Source: an uncultured Lacibacter sp. (GTDB taxonomy: Bacteria; Bacteroidota; Bacteroidia; Chitinophagales; Chitinophagaceae). Taken from it: 13,939 bases of DNA. Positions 1-7,103 of the stretch are shown one piece after another. How positions within the stretch are numbered: position 1 is the first letter of the stretch; every line of letters begins with the position of its first letter. Made by a program: the position numbers and the translations under genes. The stretch is taken from contig NZ_CAMLGT010000079.1 of NCBI RefSeq assembly GCF_946479605.1, forward strand, positions 1 to 13,939. The letters are read 5' to 3'. The notes under the pieces are model-generated. The model was given only the letters and a program-made list of their open reading frames with translations. It made no database searches and had not been told where the DNA came from.

Positions 1-981
1 AATTTGTAAAAACCGATCCAATGTTTGATTGGTTACACGGAATGCAGCTTCATCGGCAGCCGATTGAATGTTTGCAATAATAAGTGGTCGTGAATCCTGC
101 TGACGGTCCCACACAAAAAAGAAATGTGCTTTGTCTTTTATAATAGGTCCGCCAAATGATACACCATACTGCGCAGTTGAAAACGGTTGATTTCTTTTGT
201 TTCCACGAATGTCATACTGGCTCGATAATTTATTATGACGTAAAAAAGCAAATGCCCCACCGGTAAATGTATTGGTACCCGATTTTGTTACTGTGCTGAT
301 GGTACCACCACCTGCACGACCTTCTGTAACATCGTATTCGTTGTTCACCACTTTAAACTCACGGATAGCTTCCATTGAAATTGAATAAGCTCCGGATGTA
401 TTACCACCTGCAATTGTTCCTCTTGACGACATACCATCGATAGTGAAGTTGGTAGAAGATTGCAACTGACCTCCAATACTGGTTCCGTTTGCAACAGGAG
501 AAAGATCAATAAGACTGGTGAAGTTGCGCCCGTTCACCGGCATGGTATTCATATCTTTTGGCGAAACGGTGGTAGCTGCACCAACATTTGCAACGCTACG
601 ACGTAAGGAATTAGCTGTAACAACTACTTCAGCCATGTTACCATCGTTCTTAACAAGATCGAAGTTGATATCAACCTTATCGCCCTGGTTAAGTGTGATG
701 CCCGTTTTCTTTTCTGATTTATAACCAACATACGAGACTGTTATCGAGTAAGGCGTACCTAGTGGCAGCTGGTTGAAAATATAACTGCCGTCTTTATTCG
801 TTACAGTAGATGTGCTGAACCCTGTTGATTCATTTTTAATAAAAAGTGTTGCCCCTTGTACAATACCTTCTGCTGAAGACACTTTACCTGAAACAATTGC
901 CTGTGTAGCGTTTTGAGCAAATCCCCAAACAGCATTAAGGAGAAATACAAATAAAAAAATACCCGAAATTTTCCGTTTCAT
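1..981 (-). CDS. TonB-dependent receptor, Oar-like, N-terminal 327 residues (3' part outside window)
   Basis: The minus-strand reading frame is open from ATG at 981 to the left edge, so only the N-terminal part is here. Residues 1-23 look like a signal peptide ending in WGFAQ. Residues about 27-110 resemble a carboxypeptidase-regulatory-like beta-sandwich (VSGKV near the start, then GTPYSITVSYVGYKS). A TonB plug domain follows, with AEVVVTAN at about 117 as the usual plug entry, then MNTMPVNGRNF, a DGMSSRG segment, and the motif RAGGGTISTVTKSGTNTFTG just before the barrel. These motifs fit Oar-type receptors better than SusC. The family is an outer-membrane beta-barrel transporter energised by TonB-ExbBD; the substrate cannot be read from this part, and no SusD partner is visible. 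The gene ends the leftward run of minus-strand genes and is separated from them by the terminator at 1252-1282, so it should have its own promoter. No frameshift is seen. Confidence 0.93.
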   Translation of the reverse strand, partial: MKRKISGIFLFVFLLNAVWGFAQNATQAIVSGKVSSAEGIVQGATLFIKNESTGFSTSTVTNKDGSYIFNQLPLGTPYSITVSYVGYKSEKKTGITLNQGDKVDINFDLVKNDGNMAEVVVTANSLRRSVANVGAATTVSPKDMNTMPVNGRNFTSLIDLSPVANGTSIGGQLQSSTNFTIDGMSSRGTIAGGNTSGAYSISMEAIREFKVVNNEYDVTEGRAGGGTISTVTKSGTNTFTGGAFAFLRHNKLSSQYDIRGNKRNQPFSTAQYGVSFGGPIIKDKAHFFFVWDRQQDSRPLIIANIQSAADEAAFRVTNQTLDRFLQI

Positions 982-1084
982 TTTGTTGACCTTTTTAAAG
1001 AAATGTAGAAGTGATAGTTTTGATTTTTTCTTCTCAGGCGCAAAATGAATGAGACAATGTAATCTTAACATGAAGGGTAAATGA

Positions 1085-1112
1085 TTTCTGTATTAAGTTT
1101 AATTAACAGAAA
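1085..1112. repeat. AT-rich inverted repeat upstream of the TonB receptor
   Basis: TTTCTGT at 1085-1091 is the exact reverse complement of ACAGAAA at 1106-1112. The interior is partly self-complementary as well (ATTAA against TTAATT). It lies about 105 bp upstream of the receptor start and could be a regulator binding site or a weak hairpin. Its function is unknown and chance is possible in AT-rich DNA. Confidence 0.3.
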
Positions 1113-1251
1113 CCAATGTTAGAAATGCATGTGCAACAGAAGTAAAACGATGTTTGTGCACACGATTACAAATATTACATCATGAGTATGTACAGCAGTT
1201 TAGGTCAGTAAACTTAACTGTCCGTAAAGGCGAAACCTTTTATCTCATAAC

Positions 1252-1282
1252 AAAAAAAGCCATCCTTAAGAATAAGGACGGC
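1252..1282 (-). terminator. Rho-independent terminator downstream of the 1323-1694 gene
   Basis: On the minus strand a 10-bp stem (GCCGTCCTTA at 1282-1273 and TAAGGATGGC at 1268-1259) with a TTCT loop is followed directly by seven T residues (1258-1252). The single non-Watson-Crick position is G-U when read on the minus strand but A-C when read on the plus strand, so the structure is oriented for minus-strand transcripts. It lies 40 bp after the stop codon of the small fibronectin-III-like gene. Confidence 0.88.
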
Positions 1283-1322
1283 GTATTTACCTATAAGAGA
1301 ACCAACAGTTCGTTGAATATAT

Positions 1323-1694
1323 TTAGAATGATTGCTCGCTTACAATACGGTAAGTGCCATCATTATCTATTTGCTTAATGCGGTAGAATGTTTTTGATGC
1401 TGCTTTTTTGGCTTTGTACTTGTACGTGTAGTGTTGATCGTTAGCAAAACCACCTAATACAATAGCAGAGGTTTTAAATGCTGCACCATCTGCACTGGTT
1501 TCAATTTCGTAGTAAATGTCTTTCGGTTCATTATCGGCCTTCCATTGAAGTACAATAGAAGAACCCTGCTGTTCAAACTGAACATCATATACTTTCGGCC
1601 AAACTTGTTTGGAAAAAGTAGTTCCGGAGGTGCCTGTGTTAACAAACAACAGGATCATGAAGGCAGCAATTACAGGTACAAATTTCGTTTTCAT
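1323..1694 (-). CDS. Small secreted fibronectin type III-like protein (123 aa)
   Basis: The protein starts MKTKFVPVIAAFMILLFVNTG, a plausible signal peptide of about 25 residues. The remainder (about residues 34-123) is one domain with the pattern VLQWKADNEPKDIYYEIETS, DGAAF, then TFYRIKQIDNDGTY. In Bacteroidota this pattern is known from the fibronectin III-like module that often sits just before the C-terminal sorting domain of type IX secretion substrates. Here the module is alone: the protein ends in VSEQSF with no recognisable sorting domain. ATG at 1694 is chosen over TTG at 1700, which lies inside a promoter-like TCAATTTG. A strong terminator follows, so the unit is probably monocistronic. 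It is probably periplasmic or outer-surface; the function is unknown. It could be a remnant of a larger sorting-domain protein, but the clean stop and terminator favour an intact small gene. Confidence 0.75.
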   Translation of the reverse strand: MKTKFVPVIAAFMILLFVNTGTSGTTFSKQVWPKVYDVQFEQQGSSIVLQWKADNEPKDIYYEIETSADGAAFKTSAIVLGGFANDQHYTYKYKAKKAASKTFYRIKQIDNDGTYRIVSEQSF

Positions 1695-1935
1695 ATACAA
1701 ATTGATTAATAGACAACCTTGGGTATAGGATTGGAATCAATTTGGTTAATAAGGAAAGTTGGAAGGGGCTTCCGGATATGAGATGTTAAATGGGGAATTA
1801 AATCGGTAGAGAAAATTTGTTAGGGCCGGATTCAATTCTGACCGTAAAATTACTGTCTTCTTTCAGATATACAAGTTTTTCTCAAAATATTTTTTTCAGC
1901 AGCAAAAACAAGAAGGTGGTTGTAATTAATACAAT

Positions 1936-1964
1936 CAAAGATAAAACCGTTACTTATAATTGAA
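1936..1964 (-). promoter_or_regulatory. Candidate Bacteroidota sigma-A promoter for the 1323-1694 gene
   Basis: On the minus strand TATCTTTG (1943-1936) matches the TAnnTTTG -7 consensus exactly. A TTC about 18 nt upstream is a one-mismatch form of the TTG -33 element. The box starts 6 bp beyond the stop codon of the upstream gene and points towards the gene at 1694, which would give a leader of about 235 nt. The same eight-base box precedes the tRNA-Arg at 2754-2761. Confidence 0.4.
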
Positions 1965-2372
1965 CTTAAGCCCTACACATACAAAAAAATAATGCGGAAT
2001 ATAATTTGCCGAATAATAGAAGTTTCCTTTTTTAAACCGCTTGGTATTATACTCCACTCCTGCTATCCACGAATTTGTGTTGAGTTGCTTATGTTCTGCA
2101 GATACCTGCTTGCGCACATAACCACCATACACACGCACAGCCTTCGACAGTTTATGCCCCACCTGTACGTTCATTAACAATGGTTGCGCATCATCCAGCA
2201 ATGCGAAATAACCAATGCCAACTGTTGTTTTTTTCTTGATGGAATAACCAACTTGAAGATCTGCTCCTGCATTACCATTTGTTGTAACTCCTGCACCGGT
2301 TTGCAGGTAAACCTGTGAGCGTACGGAATTAACTAAAAAAATAAACAGGCAAATGCCTAAAACCTTTTTCAT
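1950..2372 (-). CDS. Small secreted, outer-membrane beta-barrel-like protein (140 aa), function unknown
   Basis: ATG at 2372 opens MKKVLGICLFIFLVNSVRSQ, a signal peptide likely cleaved near residue 19-20. The mature part alternates hydrophobic and polar residues in short strands separated by turns (for example ADLQVGYSIKKKTTVGIGYF and KAVRVYGGYVRKQV), with many Tyr, Gly and Phe residues. This is the look of a small 8-strand outer-membrane barrel and not of a soluble enzyme. The C-terminus GLKFNYK lacks a terminal Phe but has the alternating pattern of a last strand. I do not recognise a named family. It has no evident promoter box close to the start. A promoter-like sequence just past its stop codon suggests the next gene is transcribed separately. 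Confidence 0.75.
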   Translation of the reverse strand: MKKVLGICLFIFLVNSVRSQVYLQTGAGVTTNGNAGADLQVGYSIKKKTTVGIGYFALLDDAQPLLMNVQVGHKLSKAVRVYGGYVRKQVSAEHKQLNTNSWIAGVEYNTKRFKKGNFYYSANYIPHYFFVCVGLKFNYK

Positions 2373-2610
2373 TCTTTTTTCCCTTTTATAATAAGCAATC
2401 GTGGTGACGGCTTTACACAGGTTTTTACTTGTTTCTTAAGGATTGGATAAAGCGTAACGAGTAAACATTACAATAAATGAAAAGGTAATAGCGTGAAAAC
2501 GGGTAGCGGATGCTTTCGAAGGAGATTGGTACGGAAAAGGAGTTTTTAAAGGGCAGCGTTCGAATGATCGTCTGAAGATTAAATGTATCAGTTATTTCCC
2601 AGAAAGAGGG

Positions 2611-2628
2611 TGTAGAATTTTTTCTACA
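2611..2628. other. Second small hairpin downstream of the tRNA terminator
   Basis: TGTAGAA at 2611-2617 pairs with TTCTACA at 2622-2628 around a TTTT loop. It follows directly after the T-tract of the tRNA-Arg terminator when read on the minus strand. It could be a backup terminator element or an end-processing stem, but it lacks its own T-tract on that strand. Confidence 0.4.
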
Positions 2629-2630
2629 AG

Positions 2631-2657
2631 AAAAAACCGCATCAAAGATGCGGTTTT
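2631..2657 (-). terminator. Rho-independent terminator of tRNA-Arg
   Basis: A perfect 7-bp stem CCGCATC/GATGCGG (2637-2643 and 2647-2653) with a three-base loop is extended by four A-T pairs (2633-2636 with 2654-2657). On the minus strand it runs into six T residues (2636-2631). It begins two bases after the tRNA 3' end. The flanking A and T tracts make it potentially bidirectional. Confidence 0.85.
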
Positions 2658-2658
2658 G

Positions 2659-2732
<74 letters not shown>

Positions 2733-2737
2733 AGCTG

Positions 2738-2769
2738 TTTGTTTAAGCGGCAGCAAAGATAATTTTTTG
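2738..2769 (+). promoter_or_regulatory. Candidate promoter for ung-plsC
   Basis: TTTG at 2738-2741 is followed after 18 bp by TAATTTTTTG (2760-2769). This resembles the -33 and -7 elements but with two extra bases inside the -7 box. The ung ATG is 27 bp further on. It shares DNA with the opposing tRNA box at 2754-2761, so the two transcription units would diverge from overlapping promoters. The match is imperfect. Confidence 0.35.
2754..2761 (-). promoter_or_regulatory. -7 box of the tRNA-Arg promoter
   Basis: TATCTTTG on the minus strand is an exact TAnnTTTG match, 21 bp upstream of the mature tRNA 5' end. That implies a short leader of about 15 nt to be removed by RNase P. No good -33 TTG is seen at the usual spacing. 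Confidence 0.5.
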
Positions 2770-2795
2770 TACCATTGCGTCCAAACGTATTGTGC

Positions 2796-3473
2796 ATGGA
2801 CGTACAAATAGAAGACAGCTGGAAACAGGAACTGAAACAGGAATTCAATAAAGCATATTTTCAGCAGATTGTTACGTTCCTGAAAACGGAAAAGATCCAG
2901 GGCAGAACCATCTACCCTCCCGGTTCACTCATCTTTAATGCATTTACACAAACACCATTTGACCAGGTAAAAGTGGTGATCCTTGGGCAAGATCCTTATC
3001 ATGGTGCAGGCCAGGCGCATGGCCTTTGTTTTTCGGTGCAGGATGGCGTGCAGCCTCCTCCCTCTCTCCTCAACATTTATAAAGAAATAGAATCGGATAT
3101 CGGCATTGGCATGCAGCCAAACTATGGCAACCTTACCAAGTGGGCGCAACAGGGAGTGCTTTTGCTCAATGCATTTTTAACGGTAAGGGCAAACGAAGCT
3201 GCCAGTCATTCAAAAATTGGTTGGGAAAATTTTACCAATGCTGTTATCCGCAAAATATCCGATGAAAAGAAAGGTGTTGTGTTTTTGCTGTGGGGTAAGT
3301 TTGCACAGGAAAAACAAAGCTTGGTGGATGAAACCAAACATCATGTGCTGAAAGCAGCTCACCCATCGCCACTCAGCGCTTATAACGGTTTTTTTGGTTG
3401 CAAACATTTTTCAAAAACAAACGAACTGTTACTCAAGGAAGGTCACGCACCAATTGACTGGAAACTGCCATGA
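2796..3473 (+). CDS. ung: Uracil-DNA glycosylase, family 1
   Basis: The enzyme removes uracil from DNA, starting base-excision repair of deaminated cytosine and misincorporated dUMP. The 225-aa product has all family-1 landmarks. GQDPYHG at 64-70 contains the water-activating Asp66 and His68. PPPSLLNIYKE at 87-97 is the Pro-rich loop. LLLNAFLTVRANEA at 122-135 contains the uracil-contacting Asn125. HPSPLSA at 189-195 is the DNA-intercalation loop with the catalytic His189. GFFGCKHFS at 198-206 is the conserved C-terminal segment. Length matches E. coli Ung. ATG at 2796 is preferred: an upstream in-frame TTG at 2775 would add seven residues with no family support and lies at the predicted transcription start. 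The stop overlaps the plsC start (ATGA), so both genes should be translated from one mRNA. Confidence 0.98.
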   Translation: MDVQIEDSWKQELKQEFNKAYFQQIVTFLKTEKIQGRTIYPPGSLIFNAFTQTPFDQVKVVILGQDPYHGAGQAHGLCFSVQDGVQPPPSLLNIYKEIESDIGIGMQPNYGNLTKWAQQGVLLLNAFLTVRANEAASHSKIGWENFTNAVIRKISDEKKGVVFLLWGKFAQEKQSLVDETKHHVLKAAHPSPLSAYNGFFGCKHFSKTNELLLKEGHAPIDWKLP

Positions 3474-4213
3474 ATGTTATAAAGAATATACTCGGACGCA
3501 TATTTGCCGCATGGGCATTACTCACTTTTATTGCTACCATGCTTATTATTTTATTGCCAACATGGCTCATTGGTCTTTTGCCTGAACCAAAACGTACACG
3601 TTGGTTCATTTCGCTTTCAAGAGGCTGGATGGCTGTATGGCTGCCGCTTGCCGGAATACGCTTAGTCATAAAAGGAAAAGAAAAATTCAAAAAAGATCTG
3701 AACTATGTGGTGGTGTGTAACCACAACTCATTTATGGATGTGCCGGTTACATCGCCAGGCATACCAGGTGCCAATAAAACCATTGCTAAAATTGAAATGG
3801 CAAAAATTCCGTTGTTTGGTATCATTTACCGCAGGGGAAGTGTATTGGTTGATCGTAAAAGCGAAGAAAGCAGGCTCAAGAGTTATGCATATATGAAACG
3901 AGTGCTTGAGATGGGATTGCACATGTGTATTTATCCTGAAGGCACAAGGAACAAAACCAATCAGCCACTAAAAGAATTTAAAGACGGAGCCTTTCGCCTG
4001 GCAGTAGAAACAGGCAAACCCATTATACCCGCTGTTTTATTCAATACCAAAAAAGTATTACCACAGCATAAAGCCTTTTATTTCTGGCCATCAAAAATTG
4101 AGATGCATTTTCTCGATCCTGTATCAACTGATCATTTACAAAAAGAAGATGTAAAGTCATTACGTGAAACTGTTTACCAGCAAATGTGGAATTACATTGA
4201 AGCACATCGCTGA
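3470..4213 (+). CDS. plsC: 1-acyl-sn-glycerol-3-phosphate acyltransferase (PlsC/AGPAT family)
   Basis: This membrane enzyme is expected to acylate lysophosphatidic acid to phosphatidic acid, the precursor of membrane phospholipids. All four acyltransferase blocks are visible in the 247-aa product: NHNSFMDV with the HX4D catalytic pair His85/Asp90, RRGSVLVDR at 121-129, YPEGTR at 155-160, and IIPAVL at 185-190. A hydrophobic segment at about 9-37 is an N-terminal membrane anchor. The start ATG overlaps the ung stop by four bases, implying translational coupling. The gene ends 7 bp before the converging lptD stop, with no room for an intrinsic terminator. PlsC-like proteins also include lyso-ornithine lipid acyltransferases, so the exact acceptor is not settled by sequence alone. 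Confidence 0.93.
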   Translation: MNVIKNILGRIFAAWALLTFIATMLIILLPTWLIGLLPEPKRTRWFISLSRGWMAVWLPLAGIRLVIKGKEKFKKDLNYVVVCNHNSFMDVPVTSPGIPGANKTIAKIEMAKIPLFGIIYRRGSVLVDRKSEESRLKSYAYMKRVLEMGLHMCIYPEGTRNKTNQPLKEFKDGAFRLAVETGKPIIPAVLFNTKKVLPQHKAFYFWPSKIEMHFLDPVSTDHLQKEDVKSLRETVYQQMWNYIEAHR

Positions 4214-4220
4214 TCCTTCG

Positions 4221-7016
4221 TTACTGTCCCGGTAAATTATAGAAGAACCTTGAACGGTTGATCCGCAGATCACGCAGCAGGTTTGATTTTGGATTGATGC
4301 TGATGCTGAACGAACGGTAAATACCAAACGGAGTTACATTGATAGCCATTTGCCAGCAATGCAGATCTCTTGAAACAGATGTAGTAAGGTATTGCAGTGT
4401 TTTTGTTTGTATATCAAATGTGCCGCTTGCCTGGAACTTCCACTTTTCAGTGAGATTAAAATCACCATTAAAGTTAAGAGACTGGGTTACCATTGTTTCA
4501 AAACCTGAATAGTCACGTTTCAGCTGCCTTGTTAAGTTGAGTGAATAGCTCAGGTTCAAACTCCAGGGAATATTAAAATCAGCAAACTCATTTGAGTTAC
4601 GCTGTATGGCATTTAATTCCCGGCTTTGTTCATCAAGATCGTTCCGTTGATTTTTAGCAAGCTCCTGCTTTTCTTTTTCTTTCTTTTCATCTTTCGGCTT
4701 ACTCTTGAATTGCGTACTCACAGCAACAAAACCATTGGTAAAACGTCCCAATGAAAACTTATCGGCCTGCCATGCATATTGCTGTTTCCGGAATCCTGTT
4801 TTGGGATCAATCTGGTAAGGTGAAACATTAGCACCAGCGGTGATGCTCACTTTATCAAACAGGTTACTGCGCAGGTAAAAATTGAAATCACTTAAAGCAA
4901 ATGAATCAGCCAACAGGTTGTAACTCGTGCTCACACCAAACCCGTCGATCAGCCGCACTTTCTTATCCCCTGCTTCAGAGGTATCTTTTTTATCACGCAC
5001 TTTCATCTCCAGGTTATTATCAATAGCAAAATTGATAGAACCTGAACGCCCTTCAGGAATACTTGTTACCTGCGTACCATTGAATTTATCGAACCACATT
5101 TGCCTGCCGGTAGAATCAACCTGTGCCAGATACCATTTACTCCGGTTCATATCCGGGCGGTAGCCCATCCCAAATGTTGGACGAATTACATGACGTATGG
5201 CTTTTACATTTCCTTTCTTAAAATCAATTTTACCAAACAGTGCCGTGCTGAAGTTGAGACCAAAACTCATTTGCCGTTCCTGGTAAAATCCTTTTTGGCT
5301 CACGGTTTCCACCGATTTTGTTGCCGGGTTCCATTGGCGGATAAAAGTGCGGGAATGCCATGTTTCATCATAACTGATAGCCGGACCAACCTGTAACGGA
5401 CCTAACGATGGCAATGATAACTGGATAGGAATACTGTGGCGTGCACTCCATGTAAGTGTATCAAGCAAGTGCTTTACATTAAATGTTGAATCCGTAAATG
5501 ACAGCTGGTTACGGAATGTACCGTTATAAGAAACCCCAAGCTTTTCATACCACTTTGGTGTGCCAACAAATTCTTTCTTTTGAAAAGGATAAAGTGTATT
5601 CACCGTAAAACCAATATCTGGCAAGCTGATGTTATATTGCTTCTGGTTTGTATTCTGGCTGTGGTTTGCCGCCACAGATAAGTTAAATGGCTTGCCTGCC
5701 CATGTACGCTGGTAAGCAATGGAAGACTGCAGCATATTATTAAAGTTCTGCGCTGCATTATTGGGGAAATAGCGGTTGAATAAACTTGTCGCCACATTTA
5801 CGCTGGCGCTGAAGGTTTGCCCCGGTCTTGCTTTACCATCCAGCGAATGATTCCATTGCACAGAAAAGTTACGTGTGGCGGGAACATAATCAGGATCCCC
5901 CTTAAATCCGATCTTGGTATTGAGGTAACTTAAATTAAAACCACCATTATAACGATAACGCTTCCGGTAGTTCGGGTTAAGAAACAAACTGTACGATCCG
6001 TAAGAATAAACGTTTGCCCGAATAGTAGCATCCCAGTAATCACCAAAGGTTTTGTAATAGCCTAATCCTTCCAAACCAAAACCAAGCTGATCATTTGCAA
6101 CCGGCTGTGGCGGCAACAAACCAGTTCGTCTGCCTTGCTTCAACGGAAACAAACCAAATGGCAAGCCTAAAGGAATAGGAACATTTTCAAACTCGGGTCG
6201 TACCAATCCTGTTACGGCTACTTTGTTGCTGATGAATTTTACTTTCTTTGCCCGAAAGGCAAAATGCGGCGTATCATAATTACAAACGGTGAACCTTGCT
6301 CTTTCTGCAAAGAATACAGTCGGGCTGATGCGTTTTGCTTTTTCCGTGTACACAAACATCTCCCCTTCCTGTGTATAGGTGCCAATGGTTAACCCACGTT
6401 GTGTTTTAAAATTATAACGGATGGTATCAGATGTAAAAGCACTTTCGCCCTGTTTAAACGTGGGCACACCTGTGCGCTTACCTGCAGTATCTTTTGTGTA
6501 AAATGCTGTGAGGATTTGTGTGGGCTGATCGAGTTTAATAACAGATGCATCAAGCGCCACATCTTTAAACTTTACCGATGCTTTATTATATAGATAAATC
6601 TGCTTATGGGGTATATCAACAATCAACGAATCTTCTGCTTCAAAATCAACAGGCGCATCAATGGAATCTTTGGAGATCCTGAAATCAAATGTATCGACCT
6701 TTTGTACCAATGAATCTTTCCGTTGTAAAGAATCGACAATACCCGTTGTATCTTTTTTTTGCGGAATAGTATCATTTAACAACCTGTTCGTTGCTGTGGA
6801 AGTTTTTTGTCTCGTCTGTAAAGCAGGTGCTGCATCAGGTTGCTGTTTCACCGGTTTTACAGGCGTTGTATCAGCTGCAGAAAATGTTAAAGCTTGCAGA
6901 AAACCATTGCTTGTATAAAATGAAGAACTGCCACTCACCGTTAGCCCATAGAGCAACAGCGCTGTTACAGCAGTGATGAAAACAGATTTATAACTAACTT
7001 TACGGCGTTGAAGCAT
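4221..7016 (-). CDS. lptD: LPS-assembly outer-membrane protein LptD, Bacteroidota type
   Basis: This is the predicted outer-membrane translocon that inserts LPS into the outer leaflet. The 931-aa product has an N-terminal hydrophobic segment (about 12-28), then a Ser/Asp/Lys-rich linker to about 125 with repeated DS motifs. The beta-jellyroll begins at DIPHKQIYLYNKASVKFKD (about 134) and ends with ARFTVCNYD (Cys245). FENVPIPLGLPFGLFPLKQGRRTGLLPPQ marks the jellyroll-to-barrel junction. A long barrel rich in Tyr, Asn and Phe strands follows, interrupted by a Lys/Glu-rich segment at about 772-805, then the DFNIPWSLNLSYSL strand. Only two Cys lie in recognisable family positions, Cys245 and Cys887. 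ATG at 7016 is chosen because a TATTTTTG box at 7029-7036 would start transcription after the alternative ATG at 7049. Longer than E. coli LptD (784 aa), mostly through the linker and loops. Its LptE partner is not in this window. Confidence 0.93.
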   Translation of the reverse strand: MLQRRKVSYKSVFITAVTALLLYGLTVSGSSSFYTSNGFLQALTFSAADTTPVKPVKQQPDAAPALQTRQKTSTATNRLLNDTIPQKKDTTGIVDSLQRKDSLVQKVDTFDFRISKDSIDAPVDFEAEDSLIVDIPHKQIYLYNKASVKFKDVALDASVIKLDQPTQILTAFYTKDTAGKRTGVPTFKQGESAFTSDTIRYNFKTQRGLTIGTYTQEGEMFVYTEKAKRISPTVFFAERARFTVCNYDTPHFAFRAKKVKFISNKVAVTGLVRPEFENVPIPLGLPFGLFPLKQGRRTGLLPPQPVANDQLGFGLEGLGYYKTFGDYWDATIRANVYSYGSYSLFLNPNYRKRYRYNGGFNLSYLNTKIGFKGDPDYVPATRNFSVQWNHSLDGKARPGQTFSASVNVATSLFNRYFPNNAAQNFNNMLQSSIAYQRTWAGKPFNLSVAANHSQNTNQKQYNISLPDIGFTVNTLYPFQKKEFVGTPKWYEKLGVSYNGTFRNQLSFTDSTFNVKHLLDTLTWSARHSIPIQLSLPSLGPLQVGPAISYDETWHSRTFIRQWNPATKSVETVSQKGFYQERQMSFGLNFSTALFGKIDFKKGNVKAIRHVIRPTFGMGYRPDMNRSKWYLAQVDSTGRQMWFDKFNGTQVTSIPEGRSGSINFAIDNNLEMKVRDKKDTSEAGDKKVRLIDGFGVSTSYNLLADSFALSDFNFYLRSNLFDKVSITAGANVSPYQIDPKTGFRKQQYAWQADKFSLGRFTNGFVAVSTQFKSKPKDEKKEKEKQELAKNQRNDLDEQSRELNAIQRNSNEFADFNIPWSLNLSYSLNLTRQLKRDYSGFETMVTQSLNFNGDFNLTEKWKFQASGTFDIQTKTLQYLTTSVSRDLHCWQMAINVTPFGIYRSFSISINPKSNLLRDLRINRSRFFYNLPGQ

Positions 7017-7028
7017 ATACGGTGGCGA

Positions 7029-7036
7029 CAAAAATA
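7029..7036 (-). promoter_or_regulatory. -7 box of the predicted lptD promoter
   Basis: TATTTTTG on the minus strand matches TAnnTTTG exactly and ends 12 bp before the ATG at 7016. Transcription would begin about 6-8 nt before the start codon. A TTC 17 nt upstream is a weak -33 candidate. The box lies in the 87-bp divergent gap shared with the amidase gene. Confidence 0.5.
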
Positions 7037-7103
7037 ACCACAAATGCATTAACGAACTGTGAATGTTGATTTTGAATTACTAACTCAAAACAAAATTCGG
7101 ACT

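Larger units (their letters stand above)
982..1322. other. Intergenic region between two minus-strand genes
   Basis: This 341-bp stretch has no credible gene. It holds the terminator of the upstream small gene (1252-1282) and must hold the promoter of the TonB receptor. The best candidate for the receptor's -7 box on the minus strand is TACATTTC (plus coordinates 1000-1007), one mismatch from TAnnTTTG, with no clear -33 element. An AT-rich inverted repeat lies at 1085-1112. A plus-strand frame at 1154-1378 exists but crosses the terminator and the end of the next gene, and has no family features. Confidence 0.6.

Noticed and set aside
1..981. SusC-type receptor of a polysaccharide utilisation locus
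   Set aside because: The visible motifs fit Oar-like receptors, and there is no SusD, glycoside hydrolase or related regulator in the window.
1154..1378. 74-codon plus-strand frame in the intergenic region
   Set aside because: It crosses a strong minus-strand terminator and the 3' end of the fibronectin-like gene, has a non-ATG start and no recognisable features.
1920..1934. TTGTA/TACAA inverted repeat upstream of the fibronectin-like gene
   Set aside because: A five-base arm in AT-rich DNA is expected by chance, and no T-tract follows.
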